Below, piece after piece: positions 18,432 to 26,610 of a stretch of 64,000 nt of DNA (its first letter is position 1; every line of letters begins with the position of its first letter). Below the pieces are notes generated by a model. That model searched no databases, had not been told where the DNA came from, and was given only the letters and a program-made list of their open reading frames with translations. Source of the DNA: Nocardia otitidiscaviarum NBRC 14405 (lineage in GTDB: Bacteria > Actinomycetota > Actinomycetes > Mycobacteriales > Mycobacteriaceae); NCBI RefSeq assembly GCF_000308635.1, contig NZ_BAGD01000279.1, forward strand, positions 32,739-96,738. The letters are read 5' to 3'. The position numbers and the translations under genes are program-made.

Positions 18432-19177
18432 TCTACCTCGAATTCACCGCAACCCAAGATGAACCGTCCAAGCGAGGGGTAGTCGGTGCCGGTGACATCC
18501 ACGGCTGCGTGCCGCTGACGGATCCAGTTGCACACGTTCGACAGATTGGCCCAGCCGTCGGGACCGGCCTTGGCAGTCGTCGCGGCGCGCAGCTGGTCGA
18601 GAAGCCCGGACTCGAGTGTCAACGCAGGCGTTGACCCCGCCGTTCTTCGTCGAGACTTCCGTGCTCGCGCGGGGGGCGGCGGCGTATCCAGCTGTGCCCG
18701 CAGCTCACCGAGCCGCTGCTCCAGTAGGTAATCGAACAGGAAGGCCGGATTCCCGCTGTTGCGGAGATACGAGACCGCTGCGCGATGGTCGTCGATGAAC
18801 CCCGCCAACCCACCGTGCGTATCCCTGATGGTCCGGCAATGCGTGGCTTTGACCCGCGCCGCGGGCCGGAGGTCGTCCAGCGCCCGGCACAGCAGGGCGC
18901 CCTCGGGAAAGTCGTTTACGGCCAACCATTCGGTGGTGTCGTCGCTGGTGCTGGCTGGAAATGTGGTCGAGTACATGATCGTGTAGCCCAGATCGGCGAT
19001 GGTGCACACGAGAGCGTGTTCGTCCTCGCGCACCGTCGCGTCGGGCATACGCGCAAAGAACTCCTCCCATGCCTGCTGCGTGCGGCCGCCATCGAACGCG
19101 CCGACAGCTGCCGACATGTCGGCTACGCCGCCGACCACGTTGACGACCACCACCGCGTTCTTACCTTCGGTATCCAT
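18374..19177 (-). CDS. HAD-like domain fused to OST-HTH/LOTUS-like domain
   Basis: 267 residues. Residues 8-145 follow the layout of HAD phosphatases: a first strand VVVVNVVGG at 9-17, WLAVNDFPEGALLCRALDDL at 84-103, RVKATHC at 108-114 with the motif III-type Lys, and GFIDDHRAAV at 126-135. The DxDG(T/S) nucleophile motif is replaced by NVVGG, so phosphatase activity is unlikely. A basic linker (ARARKSRRR) leads to residues 190-250, GPDGWANLSNVCNWIRQR and YPSLGRFILGCGEFEV, which resemble the OST-HTH (LOTUS) RNA-binding fold. The start MDTEGK is set in a GGTATCCATG box. Role unknown; RNA- or nucleic-acid-end binding is a reasonable guess. Confidence 0.55.
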   Translation of the reverse strand: MDTEGKNAVVVVNVVGGVADMSAAVGAFDGGRTQQAWEEFFARMPDATVREDEHALVCTIADLGYTIMYSTTFPASTSDDTTEWLAVNDFPEGALLCRALDDLRPAARVKATHCRTIRDTHGGLAGFIDDHRAAVSYLRNSGNPAFLFDYLLEQRLGELRAQLDTPPPPARARKSRRRTAGSTPALTLESGLLDQLRAATTAKAGPDGWANLSNVCNWIRQRHAAVDVTGTDYPSLGRFILGCGEFEVDHRDGGPDRSAIPYVRVKP

Positions 19178-19335
19178 GTACCGCCTCCTTTGCCCGTCGA
19201 CCCTTCACCGGGATCCGCCGCCATGCTGCGAATCCTCTACCGCCAATCACCAGCGCAACTCACCCCCGCGCCGCGCTGATCGCCGCCCAGCTGCGCGCAA
19301 CACGCGGGGTCACCGAGACCACGAACTTGTCGCAG

Positions 19336-20493
19336 CTACACCGCCGGCCGCCGTCGGCCGCCGACCCGGACCCGAGTCGCTGGTGCTCGCCGGACCTGAC
19401 TCAGCGCCTCTTCGGCGGCCGCGACCCGGGCCTCGGCCTCCTCCCGTACCCGCCGGAGCTCGCTCATGTACTGGGCCTCCAATTGGTTCCGGTCCTCACG
19501 GTGTTCGGTTGCAAGACGGGCGATTTCGGCATGATGTCCGCGATGCAGTTCGGCGATGTCGGCGTGCAACCCCCTCACCTGCACGTCGTACGAGCCGCGG
19601 AGCTGATCGAGCTGGAGGCGCAGAGCCTCGGCGGTGCGTTTCGACTCGGCGGCCGATTCCGCCGCGTCCTGCCGCGCCTGATCGCTGCGCTCGGCGGCCC
19701 GCTCAGCATCCGCACGCCGGGCATCCGCCTCCTCCGTCCGGGACTCTGCGTCCTGGATCCGGGCATCCGCCTCGGCTCGTACGTCGCGGATCTGTTGCGC
19801 GGCCTCGGCTTCGGCCCGTTCAACCCGCGCGGCCGCGTCCTGCCGCGCCGCAGCGATGTCGGCTTCGGCGTGCGCCTGGTGCTCGCTGACCCGCTGCTCG
19901 GCCGCGCGGGCGGCCGCTGCGGCCTGATCGGCCCGCCACTGCGCTTCTGCCACCAGCCACCGAGCCAGCTCTGTTGCCGCCTCTGACTGGGCGATAGCCT
20001 CCCGCGCGGCCTCGTTCGCGTCCTCCAAATCGGCTCGCGCCGTCCGGGCTTCGGCTTCGGCGTCATTGGCCCGCAGGTTGGCGGCCGCGATGTCGGCCTC
20101 GGCCTGCTGCTGGCGGTGCCGGAGCTCGGCGGCGAGGGCCTCGTCGTCTCGCGACACCTGCAACGTGTCTGCGAACTGGGTCAACCGCGCCCCCATGGTC
20201 GCGATTTGAGATCGCATGTCCTCGAGCTGCACCTCGAGTGACGCTCGCGCCATCGACACCCGCGCCGCGGAATCGGCAGCCATCTCCGGTGCCGGACCGG
20301 CATCGGCGGCCTTCTGCCTGGCCTTCCAGGCGTTCGCCCCATTGTGCGGCGGCCCGCCGACCACATCCGGCTCGTGGCAGTACTCGTTCGGTGCTCCCCG
20401 CCCGCCCGCGCCGCGCTTGGCGGGCCGCGTGCACCCCGGATACTTGCAGATCTTCGGCTCCACCTGCGTCGCCGGACCGTTTTCGCTGGTCAT
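19336..20493 (-). CDS. KfrA-like coiled-coil protein with N-terminal Cys/His cluster
   Basis: 385 residues. The first ~50 residues carry CKYPGCTRP and YCHEPDVVGG, a likely zinc-binding site. Residues ~80-375 form an almost unbroken Ala/Glu/Arg/Gln-rich coiled coil (for example AEAEARTARADLEDANEAAR). Plasmid KfrA proteins combine a DNA-binding head with a long coil and help plasmid stability and autoregulation; the head here differs from the classical KfrA HTH. Directly upstream lies an AT-rich block with four TTTCATATC-type half-sites, the layout expected for autoregulation. Role in segregation is inference. Confidence 0.65.
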   Translation of the reverse strand: MTSENGPATQVEPKICKYPGCTRPAKRGAGGRGAPNEYCHEPDVVGGPPHNGANAWKARQKAADAGPAPEMAADSAARVSMARASLEVQLEDMRSQIATMGARLTQFADTLQVSRDDEALAAELRHRQQQAEADIAAANLRANDAEAEARTARADLEDANEAAREAIAQSEAATELARWLVAEAQWRADQAAAAARAAEQRVSEHQAHAEADIAAARQDAAARVERAEAEAAQQIRDVRAEADARIQDAESRTEEADARRADAERAAERSDQARQDAAESAAESKRTAEALRLQLDQLRGSYDVQVRGLHADIAELHRGHHAEIARLATEHREDRNQLEAQYMSELRRVREEAEARVAAAEEALSQVRRAPATRVRVGGRRRPAV

Positions 20494-20515
20494 GCCTCGA
20501 TTCTAGCATTCTATA

Positions 20516-20571
20516 TCCGAATTTCATATCTTTTATTTATTTTCATATCCGATATGAAAACCGATACGAAA
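20516..20571 (-). promoter_or_regulatory. AT-rich operator with four TTTCATATC-type half-sites
   Basis: Within a sharply AT-rich 60 bp stand TTTCATATC at 20522-20530 and 20541-20549, GATATGAAA at 20551-20559 and GATACGAAA at 20563-20571. The middle pair makes a near-perfect 19-bp palindrome. It begins ~25 bp upstream of the coiled-coil gene, so it probably holds that promoter and its operator. Confidence 0.65.
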
Positions 20572-20987
20572 TAAGCGGGTCAGGCAGCCGACCGTCGCGG
20601 GGGTAGGACGAGGTCAGTTCCCCCGGGTGAAGTGGCGGATTCGCAAGAGAAATGGTGATTCCGCCAGATCGCATGCGGGCGGAAGTGGCGAGCCCCAGGT
20701 CGCTGCGGGTGAAGCCTCGCCAGATAGCTCAGGAAGCGGCAGGCGATGGGCCCCCCTCCTAACCCTTCATCGTCACGTGACATACATAGTCCCGATCCGG
20801 GGGGGGCTCGCGGGGGTGCGCCGATCGACCCCCAAAGTGAGGCACATTGAGGGGGGGGCTCATCCCCGGTGCAGGCTTCAGTGCTGTTGGGCGGCGGCGT
20901 GCGCGTATCGCGGCGGGGCCCCGCGAAGGTTTGGGCGGAGAGAGCTCTCCAGCCCTGTTGGGGGAACGTCGTCCCTTTGTTCCCCCG
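20572..20987. other. Gene-free spacer with long G tracts
   Basis: No gene is supported. G runs of 8, 5 and 8 bases occur at 20799-20806, 20812-20816 and 20851-20858, with C runs between and after. The spacer could form G-quadruplexes or be a recombination scar. Confidence 0.4.
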
Positions 20988-21194
20988 CTACCCCCCCACG
21001 TGCGGGCCCCGGAGTAGCAGGCCGTCGAGCTGGTCGGCGAAGTTCTCGGGTAGGTAGAACGGGCTGTGGGGCGCGATTGGGCGAAGCGCTACCCGCTGAA
21101 CGGTATCGACCCACCGGGCGCGCCACTGCCCCCGGGCCGGGCGGGTCAGGACTGCCGGTATCCAGACCGCCCATTCGTGCTTGGTAGTTGGTCA
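20988..21194 (-). pseudogene. Decayed fragment related to the gene at 30389-31069
   Basis: On the minus strand a frame bounded by stops reads ... WVDTVQRVALRP ... SPFYLPENFADQLDGLLLR and ends at 20988. The FYLPENFADQLDxLLLR block and the DNA around it (about 20999-21091) match 30690-30790 nearly base for base. A 2-base length difference before FYLP puts the shared upstream DNA in different frames, and no start codon is available after the in-frame stop at 21192-21194. It is best read as a broken copy. Confidence 0.5.
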
Positions 21195-21286
21195 CAGCCA
21201 GATACCGGCGAGCACACGCAGGATGTGGCGTAGGAGTCGATGCGCGCGTTGCGCGCGGCATCGGTGCGTGCCGAGTGTTCCTGTCG

Positions 21287-21622
21287 CTACGGCAGATCGA
21301 GCACCAATCGCCACTCATCGGCGGCCGTCGCGCCTCGGACCGGCTCGCGTACGAGCTTGGTCGCGTCCCGCAACCGGGCCTCGACGTCCCGCGCTTCGGC
21401 CGCCACCAGATCGGCCGCGTCCCCCTGCACGAGCACGGTCACCACGCCCGGCTCGGTCCTCACCCGCACCCGCTCACCCGCACGCGGACCCGCGACGGCC
21501 ATCGACCAGGACACCCGCCGTCCCGCCGCGGCCGCCACCCGCAATACCCACGCCAGCCGACGCGCCTGATGTGGCGACATCTCCACGTGCAGGCGGTTGG
21601 GCAGCATCAGGTCCACGGTCAC
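21287..21622 (-). CDS. Small hypothetical protein
   Basis: 111 residues from GTG 21622 with GCGAGGTGA upstream. Alternating strands and helices (VDLMLPNRLHVEMSPHQARR, RVRVRTEPGVVTVLVQGDAA, ADEWRLVLDLP) suggest a compact alpha/beta domain. No cysteines or membrane segments. I do not recognise the family. It is the last gene before the AT-rich candidate origin. Confidence 0.5.
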   Translation of the reverse strand: MTVDLMLPNRLHVEMSPHQARRLAWVLRVAAAAGRRVSWSMAVAGPRAGERVRVRTEPGVVTVLVQGDAADLVAAEARDVEARLRDATKLVREPVRGATAADEWRLVLDLP

Positions 21623-22387
21623 CTCGCGGCGGCCGCCGTGGTCGTAGCCGTAGGGAGGCCGTCACCGCCCGACTGTAGCCAGCGCCCCCGACGCGCGGAG
21701 GCCCGAACCACACAACGGTTGCGACCTCAATTCGGCCCGCCGTCTCTATCGCACCCCACCTTCATCAGACCACCCCTCCCCCCTTAGAGAACGAAGTACT
21801 GGCAATTCTGTCTGCCGTGAAGACTGTCGATCGAATGTAATGCCGATACTCCGGTAGATAGTCAATGAGACAGGCAGCAAGAACGATCTAGCGGCAGACC
21901 GATTGTCAACTTGACAAGCAATCTATCTGAATTGCCGATCGGAACCCTGGTAGCCAGGAATGCAGACAAGACGGACTTAAAACCGAACGGCTGAACTGTC
22001 GGTATTGATGCTATTCGACAGTCCATCAGAAAGTCCATACATTCAACTATTCGGTAAAACGGCCTAACGATCAATCACCTGCCATGGCGTTTCGCCGATC
22101 ATCCGATCTTCCGGAAGTTGAGTCCTGCGGACGCTCGGGCGCGCGCACGGACGCCCGTCCGGGCGCGCGATTATCTATCATGCTGGTCCAGTAGTCAATA
22201 GGTGGAGTGGATCTTCTGCCGGTAGGTAGAAAACAAGATCAGGTCCACGGTCAGCTTCAAAGCCGGACAGCAGACTCGGCGAACCGAACGTCGACACGCC
22301 GATCCGGTTGCTAGGTGGTTGGTATCCCGAAGCTCTATGCTGCCAGTCGATTACACCGATTCGCGAACAGAAGTAGGAGAGGTCGGG
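21623..22387. other. AT-rich intergenic block (candidate origin/centromere)
   Basis: From about 21780 to 22380 the sequence is clearly more AT-rich than the rest and has no gene. It contains a perfect palindrome TTGTCAACTTGACAA at 21903-21917, a CTGTCG...CGACAG pair at about 21993-22020, and a compound G+C hairpin at 22142-22167. It lies directly upstream of parA, a usual place for parS or oriV and the par promoter. No iteron array is obvious by eye. Confidence 0.45.
22142..22167. repeat. Compound hairpin upstream of parA
   Basis: Stem CGCGC (22142-22146) with GCGCG (22163-22167), then inner stem GGACG (22149-22153) with CGTCC (22156-22160), separated by two-base bulges. It may be a terminator or structural part of the origin/centromere block. 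Confidence 0.5.
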
Positions 22388-23206
22388 ATGACTCGCAGGA
22401 TTGCGATAGCGAACCAGAAAGGCGGCGTAGGCAAGACCGCTACCGTGCTAGGGCTTGTCAGCGCGATCCTCGTCTACATCCGCTTGCTACTCAAGGCGAA
22501 CCCTGGTCTACGGAAGCGGAAGGTGCTTGTCGTCGACTGCGATCCGCAGTGCAACGCCACCAACGGTCTCGGCGTCGACGTCGAACACGATGACACCATG
22601 ACCGTCGCTGACCTCATCCGGGAGGGCAAGCCCGGATCCGCTGCCGAAGCGATCATGCCGACGAAATGGGACGGTGTCGATCTCATCCCCGCGACGACCC
22701 ACCTCGCTGGTGTCCTCGAGTCCGGCGGCATGGACGTTGCCTACAACCTCGACATCGCGTTCGAAGACGTAGATCTCTCGGAGTACGTCGCGATCTTCTT
22801 CGACTGTCCGCCCACGCTGGGCAGCGGACTGTTCATCCCGCTGGTTGCTGCCCGCGAGATCTTGGGTGTCGCTGCACCGGAAGTGGATTCGGTGAAAGGT
22901 ATGCGGCAGCTGCAAAAGACGGTCGACAAGATCAAGCAGCGTGCGAATCCCAATCTGGAATGGGCGCGGATCGTCATCAACAAGATGCAGGTCGGCGGCG
23001 AGTATGCCTTCCGCGCCAACGAGATCCGCGAGACATTCGGCGATCTGGTCTCGCCGACAGTGATCAACTCCTACGTGACCCGCGCCGACGCCCACGGAGC
23101 GCAGACGCCTGTCCACGACTACCCAGGCAGCAAGACCATCTACTACCGCGATGTGTACGACAGCCTCGCCGCCGAACTCGGACTGATCGAAAGGGATGCA
23201 GCATGA
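22388..23206 (+). CDS. parA: ParA-type partition ATPase
   Basis: 272 residues from the ATG at 22388, preceded by AGGAGAGG. Deviant Walker A KGGVGKT at the N-terminus, A' box VVDCDPQCNAT, and Walker B IFFDCPPT identify the ParA/MinD family. There is no N-terminal HTH, so it is of the short (type Ib/Soj-like) kind that does not itself bind the operator. Known role: ATP-dependent nucleoid binding that moves plasmid copies apart with a centromere-binding partner. The next gene overlaps by ATGA and is the likely partner. Confidence 0.93.
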   Translation: MTRRIAIANQKGGVGKTATVLGLVSAILVYIRLLLKANPGLRKRKVLVVDCDPQCNATNGLGVDVEHDDTMTVADLIREGKPGSAAEAIMPTKWDGVDLIPATTHLAGVLESGGMDVAYNLDIAFEDVDLSEYVAIFFDCPPTLGSGLFIPLVAAREILGVAAPEVDSVKGMRQLQKTVDKIKQRANPNLEWARIVINKMQVGGEYAFRANEIRETFGDLVSPTVINSYVTRADAHGAQTPVHDYPGSKTIYYRDVYDSLAAELGLIERDAA

Positions 23207-23721
23207 GCCCCCGTCCTGACCGCATACCCGCTGGCGGCCACCCTGCCGACACGATTCCCGAGCGCCCCCCTCGCGCCACACACGCGCAGGAAGAGGCCGC
23301 GCCGCAGTTGACGGCCGTGCGCGAGCCGCAGGTGTCCGCTCCCGAGCCAGACTACGAGGAGAGCGACGAGGCCGAAGTGTTCGACGGCGAGGGGGCTGCC
23401 GCCACCGTTCCCCAGGAACCGGCCAAACGTAGCCGCAAGGCAACACCCGCCAAAGCAGTGAAGGCCGCCGCTGCGCCACGGCAGACGACGGCGGTCCTGG
23501 ACGCCAAGCAGAAGCTGAAGCTGCTCTCCAATGATGCATACTCAGCCGCGCAGGCCACCAAGCGTGCGAACGAGCGTGTCGAGGCACTCGCGGACACAGC
23601 GGTCGAGATGCGCAAGGCGGGCCTGTCGGCCTATCAGATCATGGGCGAGATCGAGAAGGCCGCCGAGCACGCAGGGGTCGACCTGCCCATGGCTGACTTC
23701 CTCGCCCTGCTGAAGCTCTGA
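23203..23721 (+). CDS. Probable partition partner of ParA (small ParB-like role)
   Basis: 172 residues; its ATG overlaps the parA stop. The first ~85 residues are Pro/Glu/Ala-rich and disordered (PDYEESDEAEVFDGEG), followed by a Lys/Ala-rich basic linker. The C-terminal ~75 residues are helical (LDAKQKLKLLSNDAYSAAQA, SAYQIMGEIEKAAEHAGVDL). This layout fits small centromere-binding proteins of actinobacterial plasmids. No ParB nuclease-fold motif is present; the family is not recognised and the role rests on position. Confidence 0.6.
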   Translation: MSPRPDRIPAGGHPADTIPERPPRATHAQEEAAPQLTAVREPQVSAPEPDYEESDEAEVFDGEGAAATVPQEPAKRSRKATPAKAVKAAAAPRQTTAVLDAKQKLKLLSNDAYSAAQATKRANERVEALADTAVEMRKAGLSAYQIMGEIEKAAEHAGVDLPMADFLALLKL

Positions 23722-23776
23722 CCCCGCGTCCTTCACTGCCATACCCGCACGCACCCTCTCGTCTGGAGAACCTGTA

Positions 23777-24646
23777 GTGATTGCTGTGCTCACCCGCCCT
23801 GCCTCGCCGGTCGCCGCCCCATCCAGGCCACCGGCCGCGCCTGCTGGGTCCGAGGAATTCGCACACGCCGTCACCGCTGTTCGACAGTGCGGGTGGGTGC
23901 TGCTCGGTTTCTGGGCGCTGGTCTCGGTGGCAGCCAACGGCGTACACGCCGGTCTCGCTCAATCCGCCGGCGCCCCGGTCTCACCGCTGGGCGCGGCCGC
24001 CTTCGGCGTGCTCGCCCCGCTCTCGCTGCTCGGTGTCACCGAACTCATCGCTCGGCTATTGCGGCTGGCTCACGTCACCCGCGGATCGCATCTGATCTAC
24101 GCCGCCTTGGGCCTGGCCATGGTCGGCGCGGCCGCCCTGGCGCTGGCCGCGTTCCGGCTTTCGTTCGCCGGACTCGAGGAATTCGGTGCGATGTGCGGTG
24201 TACCAAGGGATCTCGCATGGTTGGTGCCCTGCATCATCGACGGGGCGATCCTGGTCGCCGACGTCGCGGTGATCGCGGCGTCGACAGCTGCCCGTCTCGC
24301 ACCGACCGCAACCCCGGCCGCACCCGTCTCCGCTGTGGTCCCGGCATCCCCCGCCATGCTCCCCGCTCGCCCAGCTGTCCCCGCTGTGCCGAACCGCGCC
24401 AGCGCACCCGCACCCACCCCGAACCCCGCACCGGTGGCGGCGAACTCGCCCACGGCCCGTACAGCCCCCGCGAAGCCCACCCCGAAGCCAGCGCCCACAC
24501 CGAAACCGACTTCCGGGAAACTGACCGTCGCCGAAACCGCGCCGAGCAAGGCCATTCGGACGGCCGCGCGTCCCCGGCCCACCGAGGAACCTGTCAGGCC
24601 ACGCCTACAGATGGTCATGCCGCGCTTGAACATCGCCGCCGACTAA
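23777..24646 (+). CDS. DUF2637 membrane protein
   Basis: 289 residues from GTG 23777 with GGAGAACC upstream. Four transmembrane segments lie between ~38 and 178: VLLGFWALVSVAANGV, GVLAPLSLLGVTELIARLL, a long AALGLAMVGAAALALAAF helix, and LAWLVPCIIDGAILVADVAV. The fourth helix with the preceding FRLSFAGLEEFGAMCGV is the DUF2637 signature, common on actinobacterial plasmids and sometimes linked to plasmid spread. The C-terminal ~110 residues are Pro/Ala/Thr/Lys-rich, cytosolic and probably disordered. Confidence 0.8.
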   Translation: MIAVLTRPASPVAAPSRPPAAPAGSEEFAHAVTAVRQCGWVLLGFWALVSVAANGVHAGLAQSAGAPVSPLGAAAFGVLAPLSLLGVTELIARLLRLAHVTRGSHLIYAALGLAMVGAAALALAAFRLSFAGLEEFGAMCGVPRDLAWLVPCIIDGAILVADVAVIAASTAARLAPTATPAAPVSAVVPASPAMLPARPAVPAVPNRASAPAPTPNPAPVAANSPTARTAPAKPTPKPAPTPKPTSGKLTVAETAPSKAIRTAARPRPTEEPVRPRLQMVMPRLNIAAD

Positions 24647-24725
24647 CCGAGATCTCCCAGCCAGCGCCGCGGCCGCCGCCCCGCACTGGCAACAGTGCCT
24701 CCCGGCTCCAGGTCGGACGAATTTA

Positions 24726-25052
24726 TCAATCGGTTACCGGGAGGCGCAGGCGTGCACTGAGCTTATCGAGATGGGCGCTGAAGTTCGCGAGAGCGGCGCG
24801 CGCCGCAACCGTGCCGGTCTCGGTAAGCCTGTAGTGCTTGCGCGGCGGCCGGCCCTCTTTCACCGGGTCGATGCTCTCAGACTGTCCGATGATCCATGCG
24901 GCGCGTTCGAGTCGAGCCAAAATGGGATACAGTGAGCCACTGGGGATCTCGCAGCATTTCATTAGCTCGAACCCGTATCGGCTTCTGCTCGGGTCTTCGA
25001 GGAATTCGCGTAGCACACTGGCCACGGTTGGGGTGATCCTCACGCCATCCAC
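24726..25052 (-). CDS. PadR-family transcriptional regulator
   Basis: 108 residues with the PadR winged helix: SRYGFELMKCCEIPSGSLYP, ILARLERAAWI, then the wing GRPPRKHYRLTETG. The C-terminal helix (dimer arm) is short. Start GTG 25052. Upstream at about 25085-25100 the stretch ATCTATATAGGGTAT contains a short AT palindrome that could be its own operator. Transcribed away from the partition genes; target unknown. Confidence 0.85.
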   Translation of the reverse strand: MDGVRITPTVASVLREFLEDPSRSRYGFELMKCCEIPSGSLYPILARLERAAWIIGQSESIDPVKEGRPPRKHYRLTETGTVAARAALANFSAHLDKLSARLRLPVTD

Positions 25053-25220
25053 GCTCCGAGCCTACATAGGACACCTAGCTTGGCATCTATATAGGGTATG
25101 AAGTGACCCTGCCGCGAGTAGTGAAGCGAGTCCCAGTCCTTGGCGCTGCTGTCCCTCTGGGGTACTGGGCCCGACCGACAATCACCCCAGGATCGTCCTC
25201 ATGCCCTGGATCCCACGAGT

Positions 25221-25872
25221 TCAGTGGATGGGAATCGAGTACCTCGCGTGCGCGAGGTCGATGACTTGATTCTCTCGCCGAAACCTGCGCCGGTCTGTAG
25301 CTGCATGCCCGACGAGGGCCAGCGCGTCCAAGAACTCACGATGCCCAGACACCTGAGTCTCCACCGACTGGAAGGTGAGTTCCGAGGCCCGTGCCCGCAC
25401 CTTCAGCGCGAGGCTCACCAACGCCGGCGCGAACGAATGCCTTCCGCTGCGGGTGGAGATGTCGTATCCGCGTGGGTACCACGATGTGGCCCTCCTGCCA
25501 GTCGGTCAGGAACTCCAAGCCCGTGGCCCCCACGTAGAACAGCGTGGGATCTTCTTCCGGTACATTCTTCAACGCCAACCTAACCGCGCGCAGATCGGCG
25601 ATAGCCTCACGTGCCGCGGGGCTAGTGGCGGTACCAGAGGGGTTTGAGCTGCTGCACCCCCACTGACCATTCGATGCTACGTACGCGAACCCCGAGCGGC
25701 TGTTGTCGTAGTGACCGACAGCAGTGACGACAAGCGGACCGGGCGCTACAAGGCGGTCGAGATGGCCATGGATACCGCGTCTCGGATCATATGACCGCGT
25801 ACGCCCCGGCTGATGCAAACCTGGTGAATCCGGCCCGGCGCTGATATGGGTGGCGTTGCCGTCGACGGTCAT
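25221..25872 (-). pseudogene. RNase H-like gene interrupted by a +1 frameshift
   Basis: The first frame (25872 leftward) contains LVVTAVGHYDNSRSGFAYV, AIADLRAVRLALKNV and FYVGATGLEFLTDWQEGH, the order of an RNase H-like fold. After the in-frame CCC codon at 25476-25474 homology continues in the +1 frame as PRGYDISTRSGRHSF, then APALVSLALKVRARASEL and VSGHREFLDALALVGHAA, ending at 25221. One extra C in the CCC run explains the break. The catalytic acids expected at the first strand (TD) and at TDS are replaced (TAVG, VGAT), so the protein would be inactive as a nuclease even if joined. Confidence 0.65.
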
Positions 25873-26070
25873 TCACTCACACCCATGTCCTGTTCGGTGC
25901 CTTCCGTCGGCAGACTGATGACTCGGGTCGGGCCCAGCTGAACGCGATTGGATCAGCGGTCAGCTTGAGAATCTATCAACCCAGAGGGGGCTTGCTGGCG
26001 CGAATCCAATGAATATCCACCACCAGCGGCTGAGCGAGCGTGCCCGCACCGACAGGTCATGAGAGCAGAA

Positions 26071-26598
26071 CTACTTCTGATCGCTATCGAACGGGCCGGA
26101 TCTCATGGCCATTGGCCCCTGTGCATTGCGCCGTTGTCCGTAAACGACTTCGTTGACCAAGTCTGTCCATTCGTTGGCCCGCGTGCCCAACGCGTGCCAT
26201 GCGGCGTGCACGGTCTGCTCATCACCATCGTTCCGCAGAAGCGCCACGGCTTCCAAGTGAGCGGCCGCCATGCGGTCGACCGCGGCGCCAGGGGAATCAT
26301 CGCAACCAGCCATAAATGGAGCCTGCGCCTGAGCCCAGTCGTCGACGGCGCGAATGAAAGCCAGCCGTGCCGCCTCATAGTGCTGCGACGACGAATCGGG
26401 TTGGACCCGTGCACGCAGCTCGGCGAGCGCCCGCGCGCAGCGAGTCACCGGGTGCGCATCCGCAGTGTCGCCGATATGCCCGCAGAAGGCGGCATACAGC
26501 TCATGCCAGTCCGGCAGAATCGCACGGCCCGACGGGCATCCGGTAGCGAGGTCGTCGAGCACGGTCATCGGGTCGATGTCGTGGTGTACATCTGCCAT
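26071..26598 (-). CDS. DUF4254-like protein, paralog B
   Basis: 175 residues from the ATG at 26598. Motif order is that of the protein at 5167-5826: LPDWHELYAAFC, AHPVTRCARALAELR, AVDRMAAAHLEAVALL, then HAAWHALGTRANEWTDLVNE. All-helical, soluble. The tentative family is DUF4254; function unknown. Only 12 bp separate it from the upstream resolvase-fold-like gene on the same strand, so the two are probably cotranscribed. Confidence 0.6.
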   Translation of the reverse strand: MADVHHDIDPMTVLDDLATGCPSGRAILPDWHELYAAFCGHIGDTADAHPVTRCARALAELRARVQPDSSSQHYEAARLAFIRAVDDWAQAQAPFMAGCDDSPGAAVDRMAAAHLEAVALLRNDGDEQTVHAAWHALGTRANEWTDLVNEVVYGQRRNAQGPMAMRSGPFDSDQK

Positions 26599-26610
26599 GA
26601 CCGCCCCCGT

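Noticed and set aside
20627..21187. 186-codon rightward frame across the G-run spacer
   Set aside because: Translates G/C runs into Gly/Pro/Arg; opposite to the better-supported broken gene.
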